Assembly (NCBI GenBank): GCA_018806915.1
Contig: JAGKQI010000008.1
Location: 1-64,000 of the forward strand
DNA length: 64,000 bases
DNA from: Phytophthora colocasiae
Taxonomy: Eukaryota > Oomycota > Peronosporomycetes > Peronosporales > Peronosporaceae
Direction of reading: 5' to 3'
The notes under the pieces were generated by a model that worked only from the letters and a program-made list of their open reading frames with translations, searched no databases and was not told the origin of the DNA. Position 1 is the stretch's first letter. Each line of letters opens with the position of its first letter. The translations under genes were made by a program, and so were the position numbers. Below are positions 43,031 through 54,757 of the stretch, one piece after another.

Positions 43031-46000
43031 TCACACTAGTGGTGAGAAGCGGGTGTCGACCGAGTGGTCGACCTCGAGCCCTTCGGGCGCCCCCTGATCT
43101 TCGCGATCAAAAGCGTCCACGACGTCAGGGCAGTCCTGCTCAGGGACCCTTCAAACTCCCACGAGTTTTGGGAATGAGGATATCCACGCCACTTCACCAG
43201 ATACTGGTTTTGACTACGGTGGCGACGCCGCGCCATCAGGCGCTCCACGTGGTAGTGGGGAGTCCCCTGCTCATCGAGCAACGGCGGAGGAGGCCGATTC
43301 GCTGCGGAACGCCGTACTCGATGAGTGTGACGAGCGCTATTTGTCGCATCGCGCCTGGTACCAACTCGATCACTCGATCGGTACTCTCCGGAGTCAGACT
43401 CCAGTCCCTTCAAGGGAACGTCAGAGAGTGTTTGGCATTCGCATGCCCGTCTCGCTCATGACATGGAGGAGATTGAAAGCCGGATGGCTTGGCTCGAAGG
43501 TCCTCAGTCCCTGACTGCTCGCCTGCACCAGCAGGAGCTTCAGCTCGCTGAGTTGCGAGGTCAGGTGACGTTGCTGCTGCAGATGACGCAGCCTGGGCAC
43601 GTGTCGTCGGTGCCAGCGCCTCCGCGCTCACCCCCGCGGGGTCCCGATATGGCTTAAGCAAGCCGACGTAGAACACCGGGTGTGTTCGCATCCGCTTTGG
43701 CAAGTCAAGCGTGTATGCCAGCCCTTCTTGGCCACGACCGTAAATGGTCCGATGAAACGCGGACGCAATTTCGTCTTAAAGACATTTGACACTGCATGTG
43801 TAGGTAGGTTCTTAGCGTTTAATAAAACCTGGTCACCGACCTTAAATTCCCATACATTGCTTCTACCTTTTGTATCCGCTTGTTCCTTCTGAACGTCTTG
43901 GCTTTCAGCCATCGCGTCACGTACACGGCGTAATACGCTCAATCTCACCGAGAGGAAGTCATCGACTTGTTTACGCACAGCAGAAGGGCTGATATCAGCA
44001 AGCTCGGAGTCGAGCGACGGCACAGCCTCTCCCCCACCAAGCCCAAGGCTACCGCGTGGCGGAGTGAGCGGAACGCGCGGGTGCGCAAGGCCGTTCACGT
44101 AGAACGGGGTGAAGCCTGTCGAGGCATGCACCGCATTGTTCATGGAGAACTCAACGAGAGGGAGCATAGCGCTCCAACGCTTCGGCGTTTCAGCGCATAC
44201 GCTGCGGAGGATGTCCTCCAGAACGCGGTTCACGCGTTCGGTCTGACCGTCGGTCTGCGGATGGTCCGCCGTGGACATGTCCAGTCGAGTGCCCAGCACC
44301 TTGAAGACGGACGTCCAGAAGTGACCCGTGAAACGGGGATCTCGATCCGAGACAATGGTCTCAGGCAGCCCATGCTGGCGGAAGACCCGATCGATGAAGA
44401 TCGTCGCTGTACCAGCACCATCGACGGTGTCCGGCACAGCCGCTAGATGAGCCATCTTGCTCAGACGGTCAACAAAGACCACCACGCCCGTGTTGCCTGC
44501 CGAGTCCTTCGGCAGGCCAAACACAAAGTCCATACTTATGGACTGCCAACACCCAGAGGGTACAGGTAAGCTCGCCAAAGGCGCAGCCGCATGCGGCGAG
44601 GTTTAACCCGCTGACACGTCTCGCACGTGCGCACATATGTGCTGACCCACTTGTACATCTTCGGCCACCAGTACATGGAGCTCACCGAGCCGTACGTCTT
44701 CTCGCGACCGAGGTGGCCGCCTGTGGGTGTGTCGTGAGCCTCATAGAGGATACGGTACTTCAGGATCCTCATCGTGAGGAACTACCACTCGTGGTGGGTC
44801 ATCCTGACCCGTGCTGTAGTACAGCAGACCGCCTTCCAGGCTGTAGCGTTGGAGTCTCGCCTTTAGGCGTCGTGACAGAGTCACCTTTGAGTCTTTAAAC
44901 TCATCGCTCCCCAGAGCTTGGAGCAACGCGACACAAGAGTCGTCCTGAGCGTACGCTGCTCGAACCATGTCCGTCACGGACGACGTCACCGAGGTGACAT
45001 GAGATAACGCATAGTCCGGGCGACGTGATAACGCGTCAGCGAGGACGTTCTGCCTGCCAGGCTTGTACTTCACCTCGAAGTTATACTTCGCAAAGAAGGA
45101 GAGCCATCGGGCCATCCTCTGCGAGAGGTGAGGCGACTGCGTCGCTGTGCGTAGTGACGCATGATCCGTGTAGATCACAAACGGCTTGGAGCCGAGCAGG
45201 TGAACCCTGAATTTGACGAGAGCGTACTTCATCGCAAGTAGCTCCTTGTCATGAACTGGATAGTTCTTCTCAGCAGCCTTGAGCTGCCGAGACTCAAACG
45301 CAATGACGCGTTCGCGCCCGTCGGCGTCCGCTTGTAGCAAAGCACTGCCGATGGCAAAGTCCGAGGCGTCACAGACGACGATGAACGGACGATCGGGTCT
45401 GGCAACGCCAGTATCGGTGCCTGAAGCAGGCTATCCTTGATACGAGTGAACGCACTCTCGTGCTCAGCACGCCATACCCATTCGGCATCCTTCTTAAGGA
45501 GATCCGACAGTGGCCGAGCCAACTCAGCGTAGTTCTCGCTGTACTTGTGCAAGTAGTTGGCCAAGCCCAGCCACTTACGCAAGTCCTTCTGGTTCAAGGA
45601 ACCGGCCAGTCCACAATGGCCTTGACCTTAGCTGGATCAGCACGAAGGCCATGCTTCCCAATGAAGCACCCTAGGAAAGGGATTTCTTCCGCGCCAAAGA
45701 CGCACTTGTCCGCGTTGGCGTACAACTTGTTGGTGCGCATGCACTCGAGCACTGCTCTCACGTGTTCCACGTGTACCTCGACATCAGTCTTCCCGTGCTC
45801 AGCACGACTGTGGACGAACACATCGTCAAAGTACGTTTGTGCGAATGCCCGTAGGGGCCTGAACAGCTGCGTCACTAGACGATTGAACGTTGCGGGCGCG
45901 TTCGAGAGCCCTTGGGGCATGACGAGCCACTCCCAGAGCATACCGCTCGGGGTGCTCACCGCTGTAAGCGGAATATCACTGGCTCGCATGAGCAGCTGAT

Positions 46001-47574
46001 AGTACCCATCGACTAAGTCGAGTGCACTGTACATGGTGCAACCCACCATGTTGTTCTGAAGAACATCCTTCCTAGGAATCGGCGTCTGCGCCGGAATCGT
46101 GGCAGTGTTGAGCTTGTTAAAAGCGTGAACGATACGCCACTTGCCATTCGGCTTTCTGACACAGAACGTTGGCGCGGAATGCGGAGACTTGCTCTCGCGC
46201 ACGAGACCCGCCGCGTGCTTCGCACGGAAGAAGGCGTCAATGACGTCGCATTGCTCTTTAGGAAGAGGCCACTGTCGGGTCACGCAGTACTTAGTTCCGG
46301 GAACTAAGTCGATCTCATGACGAACGCCTCGGTCGGGAGGCAGGCCACTCGGTGGTTCCTTCGAGACAACGTCTCCATATTCCTTCAGCAAGGAGTGGAA
46401 GGGATCCGAGGGATTCTTGAGGATCTCCGATCCACTCCTGGCGTTCAACGCCTTCTTGACTTCGGCCAAGACGGACTCGTCAACGAGGGACGACGAGTTT
46501 TAACTCCTCCTCAGGTCGAACGATGACCACCTCGGCGAATCTGCCAGCTCTTCAAGGCATCGCCAAAGTCGGCGAAGGACATCTCTTCTAGCTCAAGGAG
46601 CTTGTCAACACTTGGCAAGTCGTCCAGCAGGACACTGCCTTCGGCACTACCGCCCACTCCATCAACCAGAGTGTATAGCTGCCCACAGCCCTCCGGTGCG
46701 TCGGCACTTGACGTCACGGATGACTCAGACGCAGAGCGTCTCGCCCGAAGGGCCTTACGACGTCTTCGCTTTGCCGAAGATCGTCTACTGACGGGAGTAC
46801 GTGCCGTCGCACGTTTCGGCCCTTCAGGCCCAGTGCGTCAGGGACACTCTGCGATCCACTCGGTCGACGACCGATGCCGCTCTAGCGGAGTACGTGCCGC
46901 TGCACAATCAATGACCGTAACAGGTCCAGTGTCAGAGACACTCAGCGATCGACTTGGTCCACGACCAGTATCACTCGACGGAGTACGTGCCGCCCCACAG
47001 TTCACGGCCTGGTAAGGCCCGATGCCATCGGCATCCAGTGACGGTCCATGACCGGCGTCACTGGGTTACGTGAGCTTTGCCCACACGTTGACTCACTGCC
47101 AACCAGCGCTATGCGCTCAACAGGGCTGCGATCCTCGCACTCGGTGCTGTCCACCACCTCGGACCCACCGACTTCCAGCATCATTGCCGACTCGGCTCGA
47201 TGCTCGCGCCAATAGCGCGCTTCTAAGCTTCCCTAGCAGAGGTGGGTTCATGACTCGCCAAAGCTCCACTAGGAGAGAAGTGCGTAGCACCTAAGGTCTT
47301 CGACCTCCAGTCGATCCATGGCTCGTGGCGCTCCAGCCACGCCATACCAAGGATGAGGTCGTACCTCGAATCCAGGTCCAAGACCAAGCAGCGTTCCACG
47401 CTGTCGAAGTCCAGGAACTTCAGCCGTAGGTCCATCGGGACCTTGGCTGCCGTGACACGGACGCCCGTCGCTAGACGGACAGTGACGGTGTCACCTCTTC
47501 GCGCTCGAAGCGCCTCAGCATATTGCTGACTACCCTCAACGGTGGAGCGTCTGACGTAGTTGCCAGACGCTCCT
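43031..47574 (-). pseudogene. pol of element B copy 1, 3' part (PR remainder to chromodomain)
   Basis: From the protease (SGASGNYVRRSTVEG, 47574 down), through a three-unit minisatellite (46790-47010), RT (KPNGKWRIVHAF; YFDD at 45822-45833), RNase H (CDASDFAIGSALLQ; frame break near 45395), integrase (HDTPTGGHLG near 44730; MDFVFGL near 44535; VSDRDPRF near 44340; DGQTERVN near 44240) and a linker, to the chromodomain (HYHVERLMARRRHRSQNQYL near 43240). The stop is at 43033-43031. Breaks also occur near 46500, 45600, 44760, 44610, 43640 and 43130. The protease start lies across the nested element at 55183. Confidence 0.88.
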
Positions 47575-47579
47575 GAATC
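47575..47579. repeat. Target-site duplication GAATC (left)
   Basis: Partner at 55178-55182. The duplicated bases encode the Asp-Ser of B's protease active site. Confidence 0.9.
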
Positions 47580-47998
47580 TGTAACGGGGATGTTACACGA
47601 ATGTTTCTCGTTGGTGTGTGACACACGTGGATACATTTATGTGGGTACATAATAGTGTGTGACACTCATGACACATTTATGTGGGTACATAAAGGTGTGG
47701 CACACACGAGTAGATACGTAGATGGCCTCAGAGCCTCACGTTGCATTTGATTAGGATTTAGTATGCTAGATACTAAATCCGTTACATTTAGGATTAGGCA
47801 ATAAAGTCAATAAAAATCAGTTTGCATTTTACATAGTTAGTGTTAGTCCTTTGTTATAGGGACACTGACTCTGTGAGTCCCGTATTTAGTGGACTACTTG
47901 GTTCTTGTATAGAACCGAAGGCTAGTGCCTTGCAGGCAGGACTCTACGAGTCAACTAAACTTCCTCTGTGCCGTGCACACCTACGCAGCCCCGCTGCA
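47580..47998 (+). repeat. 5' LTR, A copy 3
   Basis: 419 bp. Contains an AATAAA at 47800-47805, an 11-bp hairpin (47754-47764 with 47770-47780, loop GCTAG) and further perfect hairpins at 47867-47879, 47900-47916, 47918-47931, 47940-47952 and 47985-47997. Confidence 0.95.
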
Positions 47999-48000
47999 TC

Positions 48001-48010
48001 TGGTAGCACT
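48001..48010 (+). promoter_or_regulatory. Primer-binding site, A copy 3
   Basis: TGGTAGCACT, two bases after the LTR end, as in the other copies. Confidence 0.7.
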
Positions 48011-48055
48011 TGTAGTCAATCCAACTCCTGAGTTGAAGACTGTTTCTCTGTGAGA

Positions 48056-49076
48056 ATGGAGCCAGAAGCATACGCTCACTTGACTCCTGAGTCAGCGGGA
48101 CACGCTTAACAAGCTTACGTCCTTGCTGGGCCCGGAAGGTACGGCGCACCTTGCGTCCCAAGCGGGGCCGGAGGCCGTCAACGCGCGCCTCGAGGCATTT
48201 GCCTCGTACGAAAACGCTCTCGTCGAGCACCTTCAGCGGAATGTAACAGGGGTTACCCCTGCTCCGAGAGCTAAGCCCGTCACGCTCAGCGTGAAGACCT
48301 TCCTCGGGAATGAGGGAGAGAACTCTTCTTTGTGGACCCGAGAGGTCGAAATGGCCATGTGGGGCCGCTATGCTCCAGTTGAGGGGCAACGCGTTGCGTT
48401 TGCCATCTCTAAGCTCGAAGGACGAGCACGAGAATGGGCCTTGACGTCTGGGACGTCGGTGGAAGCGGCCTTCCCACATGGGGCGAGCTAAAGCGCCAAG
48501 CTCACGCAAGTGTTTGCTCCGCCTAACCAGGCGTATCGCGTGCGGTCACGCTTCCTTGCTTGTCGCCAGGGCAAGAAGGGATCTGGTGAACTATGTCCAA
48601 GAGCTGCGCACGCTCATTGCTGGCATGGCTGCCGACCCTCTACCTGAGGTGGTCGCCGTGACCGTCTTCATGGAAGGCTTACGAGCTGGCGTGGCCAGGA
48701 CGGAGACATTCCGTCAGAACCCCCACAGCTTCGAAGATGCTGTCAGCGTGGCATTGAATGCTGAAGACAACTTTAAGTTGTCGAGGGTCGGTGCTGCAGC
48801 ACAGGGTCAGGTGGACCTGAGCCCATGGACCTCAGCTATGCTGAAGATGAGGTAGCTGAGCTACGAGCTGCGGTGCAGCGTATGAGCACCCGCCGGTGCT
48901 ATACATGCGGCAGTCCCACACACCTGAGGCCCAACTGCCCTCTGCGCAAAGAGCGCGCCGGCCAGAATGGCTGCAACCCTGTCGCGGGTCCCGCTTTGGG
49001 CTCTGCCCAGGAAACGCCGGCTCCCAGTAGACGCGGGGCGGTCTACTGGGGAAGAACTGAGTTCTGCAGTGCGTGA
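48056..49076 (+). pseudogene. gag of A copy 3
   Basis: ATG at 48056 (MEPEAYAH). One-base changes split it near 48080 and 48115 (extra T, frame loss) and near 48480. Capsid core ([36 protein letters not shown]) and knuckle CYTCGSPTHLRPNC near 48897-48938. At the frameshift site one G is missing (49010-49016 reads GGAAAC without the third G), so the heptamer is lost in this copy. The downstream hairpin (49023-49050) is intact. Confidence 0.85.
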
Positions 49077-52000
49077 GAGGCACTGGGGCTCAGCCCCGAA
49101 GAGCTCCGTGCTCTTGAACACGGAACGTGAGCAAGCAGGGCTTGCTGGTCGTCCAGGTGGACGTGAAGGGCTTTGAGAAGCCGTGGATCGTGTTGATCGA
49201 TTCGGGGCGTCTGGCAACTACGTCAGACGCTCCACCGTTGAGGGTAGTCAGCAATATGCTGAGGCGCTTCGAGCGCGAAGAGGTGACACAGTCACAGTCC
49301 GTCTAGCGACGGGCGTCCGTGTCACGGTGGCCAAGGTCCCCATGGACCTGCGGCTGAAGTTCTTGACTTCGATAGCGTGGAACGCTGCTTGGTCCCTGGA
49401 CCTGATTCGAGGTACGACCTCATCTCTGGCATGGCGTGGCTGGAGCGCCACGAGCCATGGATTGATTGGAGGTCGAAGACCTTAGGTGCTACGCACTTCT
49501 CTCCTAGTGGAGCTTTGGCGAGTCATGAACCCACCTCTGCTAGGGAAGCAGAAGCGCTTATTGGCGCGAGCATCGAGCCGAGTCGGCAATGATGCTGGAA
49601 GTCGGTGTGTCCGAGTTGGTGGACAGCACCGAGTGCGAGGACCGCAGTCCTGTTGAGCGCGTAGCGCTGGTTGACGGTGAGTCAAACGTGCGGGCAAAGC
49701 TCACGTAACCCCTGTGGGGCGGCACGTACCCGCCGAGTGACGCCGGTCATGGACTGTCACTGGATGCCGATGGCATCGGGCCTTACCAGGCCGTGAACTG
49801 TGGGGCGGCACGTACCCGTCGAGTGATACTGGTCGTGAACCAAGTCGATCGCTGAGTGTCTCTGACACTGGACCTGTTACGGTCATTGATTGTGCAGCGG
49901 CACGTACCCGCTGAGCGGCATCGGTCGTCGACCGAGTGGATCGCAGAGTGTCACTGACACTGGGCCTGAAGGGGCCGAAACCTGTGCGGCGGCACGTACT
50001 CCGTCTAGTGACGTCGGCGGTAGACCGAGTCAGTCACTGGAGTGTCACTGACACTGGGCCGGGCAAGGCCATTACCTGTGCAGCGGCACGTACTCCGTCG
50101 AGTGGACGTTCGTCGGCCAGGCGACGACGTCGTAAGGCCCTATGGGCGAGACGCTCTGCGTCTGAGTCGTTCGTGACGTCAAGTGTCAACGCACGGGAGG
50201 GCTGTGGGCAGCTATACACTCTGGTCGATGGAATGGACGGCGCAGTGCCGGAAGGCAGCGTCCTGCTGGACGGACTGCCGAGCGTTGACAAGCTCCTTGA
50301 GCTAGAGGAGATGTCGTTCGCCGACTTTGGCGATGCCTTGAAGGCTGGCGAACTCGCTGAGGTGGTCATCGTTCGACCTGAAGAGGAGTTAAACTCATCG
50401 TCCCTCGTTGACGAGTCCGTCTTGGCCGAGGTCAAGAAGGCGCTGAGCGCCAGGAGTGGATCGGAGATCCTCAAGAATCCCTCGGATCCCTTCTACTCCT
50501 TGCTGAAGGAATATGGAGACGTTGTCTCAAAGGAACCACCGAGTGGCCTGCCTCCTGACCGAGGCGTTCGTCACGAGATCGACTTAGTTCCCGGAACTAA
50601 ATACTGCGTGACCCGGCAGTGGCCTCTTCCTAAAGAGCAATGCGACGTCATTGACGCCTTCTTCCGTGCTAAGCACGCGGCGGGTCTCGTGCGCGAGAGC
50701 AAGTCACCGCACTCCGCGCCAACGTTCTGTGTCAGAAAGCCGAATGGCAAGTGGCGTATCGTTCACGCTTTTAACAAGCTCAACACTGCCACGATTCCGG
50801 CGCAGACGCCGATTCCTAGGAAGGATGTTCTTCAGAACAACATGGTGGGTTGCACCATGTACAGTGCGCTCGACTTAGTCGATGGCTACTATCAGCTGCT
50901 CATGCGAGCCAGTGATATTCCGCTTACAGCGGTGAGCACCCCGAGCGGTATGCTCTGGGAGTGGCTCGTCATGCCCCAAGGGCTGTCGAATGCGCCTGCA
51001 ACGTTCAATCGTCTAGTGACGCAGCTGTTCATGCCCCTACGGGCATTCGCACAAACGTACTTTGACGATGTGTTCGTCCACAGTCGTGCTGAGCACGGGA
51101 AGACTGATGTCGAGGTACACGTGGAACACGTGAGAGCAGTGCTCGAGTGCATGCGCACCAACAAGTTGTACGCCAACGCGGACAAGTGCGTCTTTGGCGC
51201 GGAAGAAATCCCTTTCCTAGGGTGCTTCATTGGGAAGCATGGCCTTCGTGCTGATCCAGCTAAGGTCAAGGCCATTGTGGACTGGCCGGTTCCCTTGAAC
51301 CAGAAGGACTTGCGTAAGTGGCTGGGCTTGGCCAACTACTTGCACAAGTACAGCGAGAACTACGCTGAGTTGGCTCGGCCACTGTCGGATCTCCTTAAGA
51401 AGGATGCCGAATGGGTATGGCGTGCTGAGCACGAGAGTGCGTTCACTCGTATCAAGGATAGCCTGCTTCAGGCACCGATACTGGCGTTGCCAGACCCCGA
51501 TCGTCCGTTCATCGTCGTCTGTGACGCCTCGGACTTTGCCATCGGCAGTGCTTTGCTACAAGCGGACGCCGACGGGCGCGAACGCGTCATTGCGTTTGAG
51601 TCTCGGCAGCTCAAGGCTGCTGAGAAGAACTATCCAGTTCATGACAAGGAGCTACTTGCGATGAAGTACGCTCGTCAAATCTCAGGGTTCACCTGCTCGG
51701 CTCCAAGCCGTTTGTGATCTACACGGATCATGCGTCACTACGCACAGCGACGCAGTCGCCTCACCTCCTCGCAGAGGATGGCCCGATGGCTCTCCTTCTT
51801 TGCGAAGTATAACTTCGAGGTGAAGTACAAGCCTGGAAGGCAGAACGTCCTCGCTGACGCGTTATCACGTCGCCCGGACTATGAGTTATCCTCATGTCAC
51901 CTCGGTGACGTCGTCCGTGACGGACATGGTTCCGAGCAGCGTACGCTCAGGACGACTCTTGTGTCGCGCTGCTTCAAGCTCTAGGAGCGATGAGTTTAAG

Positions 52001-53844
52001 GACTCAAAGGTGACTCTGTCACGACGCCCAAAGGCGAGACTCCAACGCTATAGCCTGGGAGGCGGTCTGCTGTACTACAGCACGGGTCAGGATGACCCAC
52101 CACGTGTGGTGGTTCCTCACGATGAGGACCTGAAGTATCGTATCCTCTATGAGGCCCACGACACGCCTACAAGCGGCCACCTCGGTCGCGAGAAGACCTA
52201 CGGCTCGGTGAGCTCCATGTACTGGTGGCCGAAGATGTACAAGTGGGTCAGCACATATGTGCACACGTGCGAGACGTGTCAGCGGGTTAAACCCTCGCCG
52301 CATGCGGCAGCGCCTTTGGCGAGCTTGCCTGTACCCTCTGGGTGTTGGCAGTCCATGAGTATGGACTTCAGTGTTTGGCCTGCCGAAGGATACGGCAGGC
52401 AACACGGGCGTTGTGGTCTTTGTTGACCGTCTGAGCAAGATGGCTCACCTAGCGGCTGTGCCGGACACCGTCGATGGCGCTGGTACAGCGACGATCTTTA
52501 TCGATCGGGTCTTCCGACAGCATGGGCTGCCAGAGACCATTGTCTCGGATCGAGACCCCGTTTCACGGGTCACTTCTGGACGTCCGTCTTCAAAGTGCTT
52601 GGCACTCGACTGGACATGTCCACGGCGGATCATCCGCAGACCGACGGTCAGACTGAACGCGTGAACCGCGTCCTGGAGGACATCCTCCGCAGCGTATGCG
52701 CTGAAACGCCGAAGCGTTGGAGCGCTATGCTCCCTCCTCGTTGAGTTCTCAATGAACAACGCGGTGCATGCCTCGACAGGCTTCACCCCGTTCTACGTGA
52801 ACGGCCTTGCGCATCCGCGCGTCCCGCTCACTTCCGCCACGCGGTAGCCTTGGGCTTGGTGGGGAGAGGTTGGCTATGCCGGCGCTCGACTCCGAGCTTG
52901 CTGATGTCAGCCCCCTTGCTGTTCGCAAGCAAGTCGATGACTTCCTCTCGATGAGGCTTAGCGTCTTACGCCGTGTGCGTGACGCAATGGCTGAAAGCCA
53001 AGATGTTCAAAAGGAACAAGCTGATGCCAAAGGCAGAAGCAACATGTGGGAGTTCAAGGTCGGTGACCACGTTTTATTAAACGCTAAGAACCTGCCTACA
53101 CACGCAGTGTCAGCCGTCTTCAAGACGAAGTTGCGGCCGCGCTTCATTGGACCGTTCACGGTCGTGGCCAAGAAGGGCCTGGCATACACGCTTGACTTGC
53201 CAAAGCGTATGCGAACACATCCTGTGTTCTACGTGGGCTTGCTTAAGCCATATCGGGACCCTACTCTTGTGAGTTCTGAGGCGCTGGCGCCGAGTCGGAC
53301 GAAGGCTGCACGGCAGCAGGTGGCAGAGCCACAGGTGGTTGCATCCGAACCAACAGGTCTTGTCGATCCGGAGCAACGTGATGCTCGAGGTCATAGACCC
53401 GCTGATGCAGCACCAGAGGCGACTCAGACCGGTCCCCGCGACTCTAGGTCTCCTCGAGACCAGTCGCTAAGCGATGGGTCGGACGACCAACGTTGTGGTC
53501 GTGCTCCTTCATCGAGCCGGCGCGGGTCTGCAAGCAATGCAGCGCGTCTACACTCGCAGCGCGAGAAACCATCGACCGCTCGTCCTCCTCCTGCTTTGCT
53601 CGATGAGCAAGGTGAGCTTCACTATCACGTGGATCGCCTGATGGCGCGGCGTCGTCGCCGAGGTCACAACCAGTATCTGGTGAAGTGGCGAGGTTACCCT
53701 CACTCACAGAACTCGTGGGAGTTTGAGGTGCCACTACGGCAGGATTGCCCCGACGTCGTTGACGCGTATGATCGGGCACACCCGGTGTCAGACCGCCCGG
53801 TGGGCGTGCGACGGAGTCGCCGGGTGCCAAGCACCTCCCACTAA
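49013..53844 (+). pseudogene. pol of A copy 3
   Basis: Protease LIDS near 49195 with the same one-base loss as copy 1 (GATTCGGGGCG), and five-unit minisatellite 49705-50110. A long clean frame, 49936-51717 (593 codons), covers the RT (YFDD 51058-51069) and the first half of RNase H. Breaks follow near 51675, 51770, 51890 and 52370. Integrase: H2C2 near 52150-52280, VSDRD near 52545, DGQTERVN near 52645. The frame 52807-53844 (345 codons) holds the integrase tail, linker and an intact chromodomain (HYHVDRLMARRRRRGHNQYLVK), ending at TAA within a 7-bp hairpin. The RT and chromodomain segments are the best preserved of the A family here. Confidence 0.9.
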
Positions 53845-54757
53845 GGTGGGAGTCCACAGGGTCGTTGCTGAGCTCAGGCTCTGACCCGTAGCTGCAATAC
53901 TTGCAGCGAGCACGTCGGTGCCGTCGACATGGCATCGAATGCTCAAACTGCAAGTGCAGTAGAGCTACATGCGCCTCGCGCGCGTGTTTCAAGGGTCTAT
54001 GACCCTTTAACAACACTGGCCTATGGCCCGGAGCTTCGCGATCATGAAGCGAAGATGGTTCGTGATGAACAACCGTCTTAATGACATTCTGTCTAAGCGA
54101 CAAGTGGTGATGGAAACGGATTCTATCCGATCACCTGACGCTAGAAGCGTTCAATGGGTATGACTATGGCATGAGGCACTGTGGATGCCAGGGATGCCAA
54201 TGCATTGACCCCGCATGCTGCATAGCAGTAGGAGGTAGGTAAGCTCCTCCTGAGCGACAGCTTAGCTGTCTGGTGCTCGTTGTCGTGTCTACGACTGTGC
54301 TGGAGCACGTGTATTCACAAGACACAGTGTCAGTGACACATAGTGGCGCTTGCGCCTGCTTCAAGGACAACTTGGGCATCAAGCCCTGCACACAGTGGCT
54401 CATCCGAGGGTCACATTAACTGTGAAGCGAGTGGGCCCCACTGCTGTGTGGTTCGTGGAACCGTTGGTAGCTTGGAAGGCTTGGCCCTGTGGATCACTGA
54501 TCCAGTAGTATCATAGATACGCCACCTGTGGCCTTCTTTCCATGCCCGTAGAGCCCCTTGACTCGAGCCAGTAGGCTCCTATGGCTTGGTAAGCATTGGG
54601 CCCAAGTGTGTACCAAGTGGCATCGCGTACGGAGGCGTGTAACACGCACGAGAGACAGCGCCGTCCGCGGAAGGCAAGGTGCCGTGGCCATCGGCCGATA
54701 ACCGCGTCGTGTGTTTACACTTTCCGGATACGGTATCCGGAATCGTGGTGGGGAGAG
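53845..54757 (+). other. 3'UTR of A copy 3: chain of perfect short hairpins
   Basis: No sense ORF. Perfect stems with 3-nt loops include 53891-53907 (7 bp), 53991-54007 (7 bp), 54138-54150, 54256-54270 (6 bp), 54450-54462, 54490-54504 (6 bp), 54508-54520, 54635-54647 and 54722-54742 (9 bp). It ends with the polypurine tract GGTGGGGAGAG before the LTR. Possible roles are RNA stability, export or packaging; none is shown by the sequence. Confidence 0.75.

Noticed and set aside
47840..48031. Recurrent ~55-codon LTR frame (MLVLCYRDTDSVSPVFSGLL) seen in every A LTR
   Set aside because: It comes from the shared R-U5 sequence, reads into whatever follows each LTR, and has no support as a protein.
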